Part shown: one piece after another, positions 25,096 to 34,290 of the stretch
Layout: each line of letters starts with the position of its first letter
Position numbering within the stretch: position 1 is the first letter of the stretch
Assembly: GCA_002491195.1 (NCBI GenBank)
Contig: DKVL01000072.1
Coordinates: forward strand, 1 to 47,882
Direction of reading: 5' to 3'
DNA from: Lachnospiraceae bacterium UBA7179
GTDB lineage: Bacteria > Bacillota > Clostridia > Lachnospirales > Lachnospiraceae
DNA: 47,882 bases
The notes under the pieces: generated by a model
What the model was told of the DNA's origin: nothing
Databases searched by the model: none
The model's input: only the letters and a program-made list of their open reading frames with translations
Translations under genes and position numbers: made by a program

Positions 25096-27189
25096 CTATT
25101 CCCGATGAAAGCGCCCCAGCACATTTCGTATTGTCTCCTGCAGTTCCTCAATCCTGATCGGCTTGGGAACATGCGCATCCATGCCAGCCTCAATTGATCG
25201 CTTATAATCCTCCGCAAATGCGTTTGCAGACAGTGCTATGATCGGAATACTGGCCAGTTCCCTGTCCTCCAGTGCCCGAATCGCCTTTGTAGCCTTATGC
25301 CCGTCCATGACCGGCATCTGAATATCCATCAAAATCAAATCATAGTACTGCGGTTTCGCGTTTTGAACCATCTCCAACGCAACACTGCCGTCATTGGCTG
25401 TCTCAACACGATACCCTTCGTCAGCCAGCAGCTCCTCTGCAATCTCACGGTTGATCTCATTGTCCTCAACCAGCAGGATCCGTTTTCCCTTTAAATCAAT
25501 CTTGTCCAGAAGCAGCTGCGTCTGGTCCTGTGCTGGTGAGTCTTCCGCCATCCTGAGCAGAAGATTCACTGTAAATTTACTGCCCCTTCCCTCCCTGCTC
25601 TCAACCACAACACGGCCTTCCATCAGATCCACAAGGCTTTTTACAACACTAAGCCCCAGTCCGGTTCCCAACACGCCGCTCTTCGTCGTATTCCTTTCCC
25701 GCTTAAACGGCTGAAATAAGTCCTTCTGAAACTCCTGCGATATTCCTCTGCCATTGTCCTCTACGACAAACTGAAATTTTCCATAATGGCTAAGCTGCAC
25801 ATCCTCCTCAATCACTGTCAGTGTCACCCTGCCATTCGGCTCTGTGTACTTCACCGCATTGTCCAGCAGTTGAAACAATATCTCCTTTACCCTGAGAAAG
25901 TCCATATAGATCACACTGTGCCGCACCTGCGACCTGTCAATCGTAAACTGAAGCATTTTGACCTCCACTTGCGGCCGCATCACCCGCTCAAGTTCCGCAA
26001 GCAGATCGCCCAACATCACAATGTTCTCCACCAAAGTTACCTTGCCGGATTCCATGCGTGTGACTTCCATCGATTCATTCACAATCGCAAGCAGCTGTTC
26101 ACTTGCAACGCGGATCTGGCTTAGGTAACTATCCAGCCTGTCCACATCTGCCTTGTGTTTTTTCGCAAGTTCTGTATAACCTATGATCGCATTGAGCGGT
26201 GTCCTGATATCATGCGACATATTCTGCAAAAATGTATTTCTTGCTATATTGGCAGTCTGCGCCTGATTCAGCGCAGATTTTAGCAGTTTCTGTCTTTGAA
26301 CCTGCTCTGTCATGTCCTTTGTGATCGCCATCGTAATCACATCGCCCGTATACTCATTCCTGCCAAGTAAAAAAGCATAGTGATACAAATGTCTTCCGCC
26401 CATTGCGTCCGTCATCCAGCCGTCATAGGTCTGCTCCAACTCCCCTTTGTCGTAACACCGGATCAGCCGCTCAGCTTCGATAAACTTCGCAAACTCCTCC
26501 GACTCTGCGGCGTCCATATCCCGCATCCAGAATCTGACATATTCCGAATATTTTTCAAACCGTTGAATTCCCATATACTCAAAAAAATCCTTCAACTGCC
26601 CATCCTGCATCTGTATATACGCGGACAGAAATCTGTCCTTTGTGAGATTGACCTCAAAAAAAGAAATCGCATCGTACAGAATCGCCTTTCGGTACTGACT
26701 TTCCCTCGCATAGATCGTGCGCAGCTCCTCGTTCATTTTTTCCAGCTCAGTCATACGGTTTTTCAACCGCTCTGTGCTGTCATCGATAAAAACGTAAAAA
26801 ATATCACCGTATGCATCTGTATGCATAAAGTGTCCATAGTCCTCGATCCACCGTATCGTACCATCTTTCTGGATAATACGGTACTCCACATAGTCAAAAT
26901 CATAGATACTATTTGCAATCTGACTCTGAATACTCCGCTCAACCTCATCGATATCCTCAGGATGAACCATTCCCTTGAAAGTATAGCCTGTAAGCGCACG
27001 AAATTCCTCTTTCGTATCGCAGCCAAAAATCCGCAAAACAGCGCTATTAATGTACATCAGTTCCTCGTCACCGTCTGCATGGTAGATAAAAAGACCTCCT
27101 GGCATCCCCTCCAGTATAGGCTCAATACTGGACAATGTATGCTCATCAAAAGCCTGTCTTATCCTTTCATGATACGTTTCCTGCTCCAT
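25096..27189 (-). CDS. PAS-containing hybrid sensor histidine kinase/response regulator
   Basis: A 697-residue protein with no membrane helices, so probably a cytoplasmic sensor. A PAS domain (about 20-140) and a second PAS-like region (about 170-295) precede the kinase core: H-box NMSHDIRTPLNAI with His326, N-box QLLDNAVKYTEPNG, G-boxes VEDNGRGIS and GTGLGLSVV. A receiver domain follows (ILLVEDNEINRE, phosphoacceptor Asp622 in LMDIQMPVMDG, KP near the end). No output regulator is next to it; the downstream partner in the same transcript is the glycosyltransferase-TPR fusion. GGAGG precedes the ATG. Confidence 0.93.
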   Translation of the reverse strand: MEQETYHERIRQAFDEHTLSSIEPILEGMPGGLFIYHADGDEELMYINSAVLRIFGCDTKEEFRALTGYTFKGMVHPEDIDEVERSIQSQIANSIYDFDYVEYRIIQKDGTIRWIEDYGHFMHTDAYGDIFYVFIDDSTERLKNRMTELEKMNEELRTIYARESQYRKAILYDAISFFEVNLTKDRFLSAYIQMQDGQLKDFFEYMGIQRFEKYSEYVRFWMRDMDAAESEEFAKFIEAERLIRCYDKGELEQTYDGWMTDAMGGRHLYHYAFLLGRNEYTGDVITMAITKDMTEQVQRQKLLKSALNQAQTANIARNTFLQNMSHDIRTPLNAIIGYTELAKKHKADVDRLDSYLSQIRVASEQLLAIVNESMEVTRMESGKVTLVENIVMLGDLLAELERVMRPQVEVKMLQFTIDRSQVRHSVIYMDFLRVKEILFQLLDNAVKYTEPNGRVTLTVIEEDVQLSHYGKFQFVVEDNGRGISQEFQKDLFQPFKRERNTTKSGVLGTGLGLSVVKSLVDLMEGRVVVESREGRGSKFTVNLLLRMAEDSPAQDQTQLLLDKIDLKGKRILLVEDNEINREIAEELLADEGYRVETANDGSVALEMVQNAKPQYYDLILMDIQMPVMDGHKATKAIRALEDRELASIPIIALSANAFAEDYKRSIEAGMDAHVPKPIRIEELQETIRNVLGRFHRE

Positions 27190-27230
27190 ATGAATCCTCC
27201 ACTTTTGTCTTGTCCTTTTTCACTTTTTCT

Positions 27231-27236
27231 ATTATA
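27231..27236 (-). promoter_or_regulatory. Probable -10 box for the kinase gene
   Basis: A perfect TATAAT on the minus strand lies about 42 bp before the kinase ATG; the -35 region is only a T-rich stretch, so the promoter is weakly supported. Confidence 0.4.
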
Positions 27237-27284
27237 TACCATTTTCCACCACAAAAAAACTATAAAAAATGATAAATTAAAATA

Positions 27285-27318
27285 AAAAATCCCTGACAAA
27301 CTATTCAGGGATTTTTGC
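27285..27318 (-). terminator. Terminator of the LacI regulator gene
   Basis: On the minus strand the stem AAATCCCTG / CAGGGATTT overlaps the lacI-type stop codon and is followed by a T-rich run. Confidence 0.8.
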
Positions 27319-28338
27319 AGTGGACTCCCTGACCAGGAGCTCTGCCTCATATATGACATGCTGGTGTTTTGTCTTGTTGGAAATAATATCAAAGAGCAGT
27401 TTTGTCGTATCCTTTGCCATCTTCTCCACAGGCTGACGTATTGTTGTCAGACTTGGCACAGAGTACTCTGCCATGTCGAGCCCGTCATATCCTGCCAGGG
27501 AAACATCCTCCGGCACGCGCAGTCCCGCTTCATAGAGCGCTCTCCGGGCTCCAATAGCAAGCGCATCCGACACCGCATACAGCGCTGTAAACGTTTCTCC
27601 CCGTTCCAACAACTTTTTCGTTGACAGGTAACCGTTCTCCATAGAGAAATGGCTCAGCGCTTCCTCGGTCTGGCAGATCAGGTTTGTATTCACTTCAATG
27701 CCATGTGCTTTCAGGGCATCGCAATATCCCTCCAGACGCAGCTTCCCGACACTCTCCTCCGACGCTTCCGCCACCAGGATCGCGATCTGCTTATGCCCCA
27801 GCCCAATCAGGTAATCAACCATTTTCGCGCTTTCCCTGCGGTCATCCACACTGATGCTGGAATACTGTTTCTTGCTGATATTCTCCGGAATTGAACCCAC
27901 TGTGCTGAACACGAACGGCACACTGAGTTTCTTTAACTTTTCCTCCGAGTGGGAGAACAGACCACCCAGAAAGATGATTCCACGCAGGCGCTTTTCCTTA
28001 ACAACTTTCTGTGCCACATCCACTTCATCCTCATCCGCTTCGATATGGGACAACTCCATCGCATAATGCCGTTTCTTACACTCCTGCTCGATGACTGTGA
28101 TCATGTTGGTAAAAAAAGGATTGGCAATGCCTTTTATGAGCACTGCAACCGCCTTGGCATCCGCTCTTTTCAAATTTCTGGCACTGTCGTTGGGTACATA
28201 TCCGTATTCCCGGATTGCATTCATAATCTTCTCTTTTGTCTCCGAATTGATATCCGGGTGATTGTTGATCGCCCTTGATACAGTGCTGACACCCACCCCG
28301 CATATTTTTGCTATGTCTTTGATTGTCGGCTCAAACAC
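27301..28338 (-). CDS. LacI/GalR family regulator (maltose/glucan regulator candidate)
   Basis: A 345-residue repressor with the N-terminal HTH TIKDIAKICGVGVSTVSRAINNHP, hinge helix (YVPNDSARNLK) and a periplasmic-binding-protein-type effector domain ending in AELLVRES. It starts with GTG at 28338, with GAGGTGG just upstream. The preceding gene in the same direction is malQ (24 bp away), whose promoter holds a LacI-type palindrome, so control of alpha-glucan use in the manner of MalR is the likely role. The effector sugar is not visible from sequence. Confidence 0.9.
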   Translation of the reverse strand: MFEPTIKDIAKICGVGVSTVSRAINNHPDINSETKEKIMNAIREYGYVPNDSARNLKRADAKAVAVLIKGIANPFFTNMITVIEQECKKRHYAMELSHIEADEDEVDVAQKVVKEKRLRGIIFLGGLFSHSEEKLKKLSVPFVFSTVGSIPENISKKQYSSISVDDRRESAKMVDYLIGLGHKQIAILVAEASEESVGKLRLEGYCDALKAHGIEVNTNLICQTEEALSHFSMENGYLSTKKLLERGETFTALYAVSDALAIGARRALYEAGLRVPEDVSLAGYDGLDMAEYSVPSLTTIRQPVEKMAKDTTKLLFDIISNKTKHQHVIYEAELLVRESTAKIPE

Positions 28339-28361
28339 CCTACCACCTCAATATTATGATG

Positions 28362-29885
28362 TTATTTCGTCTTTTTCTTATTTGATTGATCCGTGCGGAC
28401 AAATCTTCCATAAATCTGCACCAGCTCCAGCATACGTGCTGAAAGCTCCTCTGTGCACGCGTCATGCGCCATACGCCACTCCCAGTTGCCGCCTAATGTC
28501 GACGGCGTATTGACCCGTGCCTCGCTGCCCAGTCCCAGATAATCCTGCATGGGAATGATCGCTGTGTCTGCCACACTCCCAAGCGCGGTCCGGATCAAAC
28601 TCTCGCAGAGGTCCGCATTCCTTCTGACATTCAGATACTTCCTGGCAAATGCCAGATCTTTTTTATCCTTTTTGCTGTTCATGGAAGCAATCCACCCATT
28701 TACCGTATCATTGTCATGTGTCCCTGTATATACAACGCAATTATTTGTATAATGATGCGGAAGATAATCACTATCCCCGCTCGCGTCAAAAGCAAACTGC
28801 AAAACTTTCATTCCGGGATACCCTGTCTTCTTCACAAGTTTGAGCACACTCGGCGTCAGGAAGCCCAGATCCTCCGCGATCACTGCACGGTTTCCAAGCG
28901 CTTTCTTCATAGCCTCAAAAAGTTTGTAACCCGGTCCTTTCTTCCACATACCATTTTCCGCGGTCTCGTCGCCATAAGGAATGGCCCAGTACTCATCAAA
29001 TCCCCGGAAATGGTCAATGCGCACAATATCATAAATCTGAAAACAGTGCGCAAGTCTTCTAATCCACCACGCAAATCCTGTCTCCTCATGATAATCCCAT
29101 TTGTATAAAGGATTGCCCCAGAGCTGTCCGGTGGCAGAGAACGCATCGGGAGGACACCCTGCAACCGCGATGGGGATATTCTCCCCGTCCAGCTGAAAGA
29201 GTTCAGGATTCGCCCATGTATCCGCACTGTCAAATGCCACATAGATCGGTATGTCACCCACAATATGGATTCCCTTTTGGTTGGCATACTCCTTGAGCGC
29301 CATCCACTGTTTCGAGAACAGATACTGCTGATAACTGTAAAATGCAATATCTTCTGCGAGTTTCTTCTTATACTTCGCCATCGCTTTCGGTTTTCTAAGC
29401 CGGATCTCCTCGTCCCACTCAATCCACGACACTCCCTTTAGGGAATCCTTGATTGCCATATACATTGCATAATCTTCCAGCCATTGTTTGTTATCCTCAA
29501 CGAATACCTTATATTCTGAATCTCTCTTAAGATCCACCCTCTCAAATGCCTTGCGGAGAAGTTGAAAACGTGTGTTATATATTTTCTCGTAATCCACCTT
29601 CTTAGTATCATTTCCAAAGTCAACAGATGAGCACTCCTCCTCTGTGAGCAATCCATCCTCGATCAATGTGTCCAGACTAATATAATACGGACTGCCTGCG
29701 AAAGTCGAAAAAGACTGATATGGTGAATCCCCATACCCGGTAGGTCCCAAAGGTAAAATCTGCCACAGCGTCTGTCCTGACGCAGCCAAAAAGTCCACAA
29801 AATCATAGGCTTCCTTCGAAAATCCACCTATTCCGAACCTGGACGGCAGACTGGATACCGGCATCAATACGCCACTTCTTCTCAT
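28362..29885 (-). CDS. malQ: 4-alpha-glucanotransferase (amylomaltase)
   Basis: A 507-residue GH77 enzyme that moves alpha-1,4-glucan chains between acceptors. RRSGVLMPVSSLPS at the start, LPLGPTGYGDSPYQS, IVRIDHFRGFDEYWAIP (nucleophile Asp), IAEDLGFLTP (acid/base Glu) and YTGTHDNDT (third Asp) are present. ATG 29885 has GGGAG 6 nt upstream; the longer frame from 29936 lacks a site. It is cotranscribed with the LacI-type regulator downstream. Confidence 0.96.
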   Translation of the reverse strand: MRRSGVLMPVSSLPSRFGIGGFSKEAYDFVDFLAASGQTLWQILPLGPTGYGDSPYQSFSTFAGSPYYISLDTLIEDGLLTEEECSSVDFGNDTKKVDYEKIYNTRFQLLRKAFERVDLKRDSEYKVFVEDNKQWLEDYAMYMAIKDSLKGVSWIEWDEEIRLRKPKAMAKYKKKLAEDIAFYSYQQYLFSKQWMALKEYANQKGIHIVGDIPIYVAFDSADTWANPELFQLDGENIPIAVAGCPPDAFSATGQLWGNPLYKWDYHEETGFAWWIRRLAHCFQIYDIVRIDHFRGFDEYWAIPYGDETAENGMWKKGPGYKLFEAMKKALGNRAVIAEDLGFLTPSVLKLVKKTGYPGMKVLQFAFDASGDSDYLPHHYTNNCVVYTGTHDNDTVNGWIASMNSKKDKKDLAFARKYLNVRRNADLCESLIRTALGSVADTAIIPMQDYLGLGSEARVNTPSTLGGNWEWRMAHDACTEELSARMLELVQIYGRFVRTDQSNKKKTK

Positions 29886-29965
29886 ACACATCTCCCTTTC
29901 TCCATGTAAAATCATACAAATCGTCCATCGAATCATTACCGAACCAAGGAACTGTCGGGTTTATT

Positions 29966-29994
29966 TTGATATCGGTAACGTTTCCGATAGACAA
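29966..29994 (-). promoter_or_regulatory. malQ promoter with LacI-type operator in the spacer
   Basis: On the minus strand TTGTCT (29994-29989) and TATCAA (29971-29966) are 17 bp apart. The spacer is almost entirely an 18-bp palindrome, ATCGGTAACGTTTCCGAT (29971-29988), with a central CG as in LacI/GalR operators. Binding here would block RNA polymerase. Confidence 0.72.
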
Positions 29995-30150
29995 CATAAT
30001 CATATCACTATGCACAATAAATAGCAAGGTTTATTTGTAAAATGGAATAATTTTATCGAAACTATCCGAAATTTCAAAAGTCTCTTGTACATATTTTATA
30101 GTAATTTTGCATACGCCTTACTTCTTTATTCTATATGTACAAAAAATGCA

Positions 30151-30237
30151 GCAGGGAAATTAAGGAACTGCAAAAAAATAAGTGATGCATCCTGACTTGT
30201 CTGCATCACTTATTTTCCTACAGTTCCTAATCCCTGC
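30151..30237 (-). terminator. Long nested hairpin ending the dehydrogenase gene
   Basis: The inner stem ATAAGTGATGCA / TGCATCACTTAT (12-nt loop) is followed on the minus strand by a T-run and is a strong terminator. It is nested in an outer repeat (30151-30170 GCAGGGAAATTAAGGAACTG with 30221-30237), whose 3' arm overlaps the last codons of the dehydrogenase gene. Confidence 0.8.
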
Positions 30238-31393
30238 CGTAAATATCTCTTGTATAAATTTTTTCCTCCACGTCCCCGAGTTCCTGTGTCAGACGGTTCG
30301 CAATAATGACATCTGATATTCTCTTAAATTCATCCAGATCCCGTATGACCCTTGACCGGAAGAAATCGTCCTCCTTAAGGCTTGGCTCGTACACTACAAC
30401 CTCAACGCCCTTCGCCTTGATGCGCTTCATGATCCCCTGTATGGAAGACTGGCGGAAGTTGTCGGAATCCGTCTTCATGGTAAGCCTGTATACACCTACA
30501 ATATGCGGTTTCTTCGCCAATATCATGTCCGCAATGTGATCTTTTCTGGTTCTGTTTGCATCCACGATCGCTGATATAATATTGTTTGGCACATTCTCAT
30601 AATTGGCCCGCAGCTGTTTGGTATCCTTGGGCAGGCAGTAACCGCCATAGCCAAAGGATGGATTATTATAATGGGTTCCGATTCTCGGATCCAGTCCCAC
30701 ACCCTCTATAATCTGCTTTGTATTCAAACCGCGCATCTCCGCGTACGTGTCGAGTTCATTGAAATATGCTACCCGAAGTGCCAGATAAGTATTGGCAAAT
30801 AACTTGATCGCCTCCGCCTCCGTCGTATCTGTAAACAATGTCGGAATATCCTGCTTGAGCGCGCCCTGCTTGAGCAGATTGGCAAACACCTCCGCCCGCT
30901 CAGACTGTTCCCCCACGATGATACGCGATGGATAGAGATTGTCATACAGTGCTCGTCCTTCGCGCAGAAATTCAGGTGAGAAAATAATATGGTCTGTATG
31001 AAACCGCTCCCGCACTGTTTTTGTATAACCAACCGGAACTGTTGATTTGATAATCATGACTGCATCCTTGTTTACCTTCATAACCAGCTCAATTACAGCC
31101 TCGATCGAACTGGTGTCAAAATAATTCTTATCCGGGTCATAATTCGTCGGTGTCGCGATGATAATATACTCCGCATCCCTGTATGCGGCTGCGCCGTCCG
31201 TTGTCGCCTTCAGACGCAAATCCTTTGTTGTCAGATATTCCTCGATCTCTTTGTCGATGATCGGTGATTTTCTGTTGTTGATCATGTCAGCCTTTTCCTG
31301 AAAAACATCTACTGCTGTCACTTCATTGTGCTGCGCCAGCAATATCGCATTCGAAAGCCCTACATAACCAATACCTGCCACTGCAATCTTCAT
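30227..31393 (-). CDS. Nucleotide-sugar dehydrogenase (UDP-glucose 6-dehydrogenase type)
   Basis: A 388-residue NAD-dependent dehydrogenase oxidising a nucleotide sugar to its uronic acid. The N-terminal Rossmann motif GIGYVGLSNA, the family IATPTNYD, STVPVGYT and SPEFLREG, and the catalytic GYGGYCLPKD with Cys253 are present. ATG 31393 has GGAGG 6 nt upstream; the longer frame from 31489 is not supported. It stands alone between terminators rather than in a polysaccharide cluster. The product is probably UDP-glucuronate for surface glycans. Confidence 0.92.
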   Translation of the reverse strand: MKIAVAGIGYVGLSNAILLAQHNEVTAVDVFQEKADMINNRKSPIIDKEIEEYLTTKDLRLKATTDGAAAYRDAEYIIIATPTNYDPDKNYFDTSSIEAVIELVMKVNKDAVMIIKSTVPVGYTKTVRERFHTDHIIFSPEFLREGRALYDNLYPSRIIVGEQSERAEVFANLLKQGALKQDIPTLFTDTTEAEAIKLFANTYLALRVAYFNELDTYAEMRGLNTKQIIEGVGLDPRIGTHYNNPSFGYGGYCLPKDTKQLRANYENVPNNIISAIVDANRTRKDHIADMILAKKPHIVGVYRLTMKTDSDNFRQSSIQGIMKRIKAKGVEVVVYEPSLKEDDFFRSRVIRDLDEFKRISDVIIANRLTQELGDVEEKIYTRDIYGRD

Positions 31394-31526
31394 AATATTC
31401 CTCCATTTGTTTTCTTTTTCCTGTACACGGAGACAACACGCCAGATACATACGGCAGACAGCGCTCCGCATGGATTTCTTCTGCTCCAATTATACTATCT
31501 GTTCCCGCCCAATGCAACTACTCTTT

Positions 31527-34064
31527 CTATAACCATTCATTCCAGAAATATTCCACTCTTTGCGCGATCTGTGCCACATTCACAATCTCATACCGGCTCC
31601 ACTCCCGTGGAAACATACGCCTGTACTGTGCTTCCAGAAAGCGCTCATCGAGCAGCGCCACCACACCGATGTCCTCCGCCGTGCGGATCACACGCCCCGC
31701 CGACTGTAGCACCTTGTTCATGCCGGGATACCGGTAGGCATAGTCAAACCCGTTCTCCCCCTGCGCATCAAAATATTCTTTTAACAGCTGCCGCTCGCAA
31801 CCCACCTGCGGAATGCCGGTTCCCACGATGATCGCCCCGATCAGACTATCGCGCTTTAAGTCGATTCCCTCCGAGAAGATTCCTCCCATCACACAAAAGC
31901 CAATCAATATGGACTCATCCGCTTCTTCAATCTCAAAATCAATCCTGTCCGCAAGATCGCAACCTTCATTTCCCTGAAAACGCTGCAGAAATTCCTCCCG
32001 CTTTGCCTCGCTCATATAGTCTTCCTGCACAATACACTCCATCGTGTCCGCATCATAATACACCTCCATAAAACAATCATACACCTGTTCCAGAAAGAGG
32101 TGTGACGGCAGAAAAACCATGTAATTGCCATGGCGCTGCCGTACCACCTCATAAATATAGCGGGCAATGCGATGAAACTCCTCCTCGCTCCGGCGTGTAT
32201 ATTTGCTCGTGACATCGTTGGCGATCAGCAGCGCTTTCTTATTCTCGTCAAAGGCGGATTTTGCATACACCTCATAGTCCGTCGGCTCACCGCCCAGAAG
32301 CTTCTTATAATACTGGATTGGCAGCAGTGTCGCCGAAAATAAGATCGCGCTCCTCCCCTTCTGCATGCACTGGCGCAGATTGCGCGACGGATCGACACAG
32401 AAGAGCTTCAGCATAAAATCCCCGTCATCCATCAGCTGGCTGTACACCACGTAATTCTCGTCCATGATCTCATACATATTGAGAAAATGCGCCGTCTCAA
32501 AATAAAATTCCAGCAGTTCTTTTTTGTTCGGAAAGGTATCATGCTCATCAAGGAAATCGTCAATCGCCCCATAAAGTCGGTTGAGCGCCACCACAAATCC
32601 GTCGATGTTCTTCTCCTTGCGATAGCTCTCGCACTGCCGTTTCATGGCAAGAAGCTCCTTGTTGCACTTGTCAAGATGCGCTGCAACCTTTGGGGCGACG
32701 TCCTTGATCAACCGCTTCGTATGCAGGAAAGCGTTCTTAAACAGCGCCGCGCTGTACATCTCCCTGCCGCGGTCTAAGAGATTGTGCGTCTCGTCGATCA
32801 GAAACACATAATTGCGCTTTCCGATCCCATCTGCAAAAAAGCGCTTGAGATACACCCGCGGATCAAAGACATAATTGTAATCACAGATAACGGCATCAGA
32901 AAACAGGCTCATGTCAAGACTGAACTCAAACGGACAAACCTGATAGCGGAGTGCGTATTCCATCACCTTTTCTCTCGTAAAGTGTTCCTCGTGCGTCAAC
33001 AGGTCATACATGGCCTCGTTGATGCGGTCAAAATGGCCATTCGCATAAGGACATGCATCGGGATTGCATTCCACTTCCCCGGTTCGTTCCGCCAGCGCAG
33101 CTTCTTCCTGAACTTCCTCCTGCTTCATAAAACAAATCTTGTCCTTTGCCGTCAGAATAATCGTCTTCATGCGGAGCCCATTTTCCTGCAATAATCCAAA
33201 GCATTCCTGCGCCACTGTGCGGGTGATGGTCTTTGCAGTGAGATAAAAAATTTTCTCTGTCATACCCTCACCCATGGATTTCACAGCCGGAAAGACGGTC
33301 GATATCGTCTTTCCAACACCGGTCGGTGCCTCAAGGAAGAGCTTTCTTTTGTGATAGATCGTCTGATAAACATAGGTGACAAGCTCCTTTTGGCCTTCCC
33401 GATACGGAAATGGAAACTGCAGCTGCCGGATGGAATCGGTGCGAATGCCATTCCACTCAAACTGAAAATCCGCCCACTTTTTATATTCCTGCATCAGTTC
33501 GTCAAACCACTGCTTTAGCTCCAGAAAGGTATAATCTTCATGAAAATATTTCAACTCTTCTGTCTCAATATGACAGTACGTCATACGCACGCCGATGTGC
33601 TCAATATGATTTTCCGCCGCATACATATACGCATAGCACTTTGCCTGCGCAAGATGGACGCCTGCCGGTTTTGCGATCCGCTTTAGCTCCCTGTAAGTGC
33701 CCTTGATCTCATCGATAATCACTTTTTCCTGTTTCCTGGACACTGGCAATTCTTTGTCCTGCGCGTCCTCTTCTATCACAAAAACATCTGTTATTTCATG
33801 AGATGTCACATTGTGATCTCCCCAGTTATAATCGATGATTCCGTCTGCTCTTCCTTCTATTATAATATTGTACTCTGGTGTACTCCACGTGTACTGCAGA
33901 CCGATCTCTGCATGGTACTCACTGCCCATGCGCCGCTGCAGCATCCTGTGGATGCGGCTTCCCTCCTGCATTGCAGTGTCCGCTCCCCCTGATTTCCGGT
34001 TGTCGATACTGCCCTCCCGCAGGATAAACTCCACAAGCTGCCGGACTGATACGCGTATCTCCAT
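31527..34064 (-). CDS. XPD/DinG-like iron-sulfur helicase with N-terminal PD-(D/E)XK nuclease domain
   Basis: An 845-residue superfamily 2 helicase. Residues 1-200 form a Cas4/RecB-type nuclease domain: GRADGIID, the metal-binding VIIDEIKG, and AQAKCYAYMYA. The helicase part has Walker A EAPTGVGKTIST, an iron-sulfur cysteine set (CNPDAC ... CPFEF, with an earlier Cys nearby), DEAH-like LIDETHNL, and the late motif QSAGRVIRT. Such enzymes unwind DNA in repair; combined nuclease and helicase in one chain suggests DNA-end or flap processing (inference). It follows a 28-bp-stem hairpin and is not in an obvious operon. Confidence 0.9.
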   Translation of the reverse strand: MEIRVSVRQLVEFILREGSIDNRKSGGADTAMQEGSRIHRMLQRRMGSEYHAEIGLQYTWSTPEYNIIIEGRADGIIDYNWGDHNVTSHEITDVFVIEEDAQDKELPVSRKQEKVIIDEIKGTYRELKRIAKPAGVHLAQAKCYAYMYAAENHIEHIGVRMTYCHIETEELKYFHEDYTFLELKQWFDELMQEYKKWADFQFEWNGIRTDSIRQLQFPFPYREGQKELVTYVYQTIYHKRKLFLEAPTGVGKTISTVFPAVKSMGEGMTEKIFYLTAKTITRTVAQECFGLLQENGLRMKTIILTAKDKICFMKQEEVQEEAALAERTGEVECNPDACPYANGHFDRINEAMYDLLTHEEHFTREKVMEYALRYQVCPFEFSLDMSLFSDAVICDYNYVFDPRVYLKRFFADGIGKRNYVFLIDETHNLLDRGREMYSAALFKNAFLHTKRLIKDVAPKVAAHLDKCNKELLAMKRQCESYRKEKNIDGFVVALNRLYGAIDDFLDEHDTFPNKKELLEFYFETAHFLNMYEIMDENYVVYSQLMDDGDFMLKLFCVDPSRNLRQCMQKGRSAILFSATLLPIQYYKKLLGGEPTDYEVYAKSAFDENKKALLIANDVTSKYTRRSEEEFHRIARYIYEVVRQRHGNYMVFLPSHLFLEQVYDCFMEVYYDADTMECIVQEDYMSEAKREEFLQRFQGNEGCDLADRIDFEIEEADESILIGFCVMGGIFSEGIDLKRDSLIGAIIVGTGIPQVGCERQLLKEYFDAQGENGFDYAYRYPGMNKVLQSAGRVIRTAEDIGVVALLDERFLEAQYRRMFPREWSRYEIVNVAQIAQRVEYFWNEWL

Positions 34065-34082
34065 GTCTGCCTCCCCCTATAC

Positions 34083-34150
34083 TTAGGATCCTTAAAGAAA
34101 TAACCTGACATCTTGCTTGCCTTGTCATGTTATTTCTTTAAGGATCCTTA
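34083..34150. repeat. 28-bp-stem hairpin upstream of the helicase gene
   Basis: Arms 34083-34110 and 34123-34150 are inverted with only two mismatches and a 12-nt loop; each arm includes AAGGATCCTT, itself a palindrome, or a one-base variant. There is no T-tract on the gene strand, so it is not a simple terminator. It lies 19 bp before the helicase ATG. It may be a REP/MITE-type element or a processed RNA hairpin. Confidence 0.75.
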
Positions 34151-34216
34151 TTTCAAGAATTCACCTTGAGAAAGTGTTTCCTGGTTTAACGCTCCCCCCC
34201 GCCAATAACAAAACCG

Positions 34217-34265
34217 CAAAAAAACTCCCTCCAAATGACAGTTTACCCTATCACCCGGAGAGAGT
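34217..34265 (-). terminator. Terminator of the HPr-like gene
   Basis: On the minus strand ACTCTCTCC pairs with GGAGGGAGT (one G-U pair, 24-nt loop) and is followed by a run of seven T. It lies 25 bp after the HPr-like stop. Confidence 0.7.
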
Positions 34266-34290
34266 CAATTGTATTGTACTTATTCGCTTC

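Noticed and set aside
26380..27285. Plus-strand 301-residue frame
   Set aside because: Antisense shadow of the hybrid kinase gene, whose domains are unmistakable.
31527..34064. Cas4-associated CRISPR or defence helicase
   Set aside because: The nuclease-helicase fusion resembles a housekeeping repair helicase, and no defence genes or arrays surround it.
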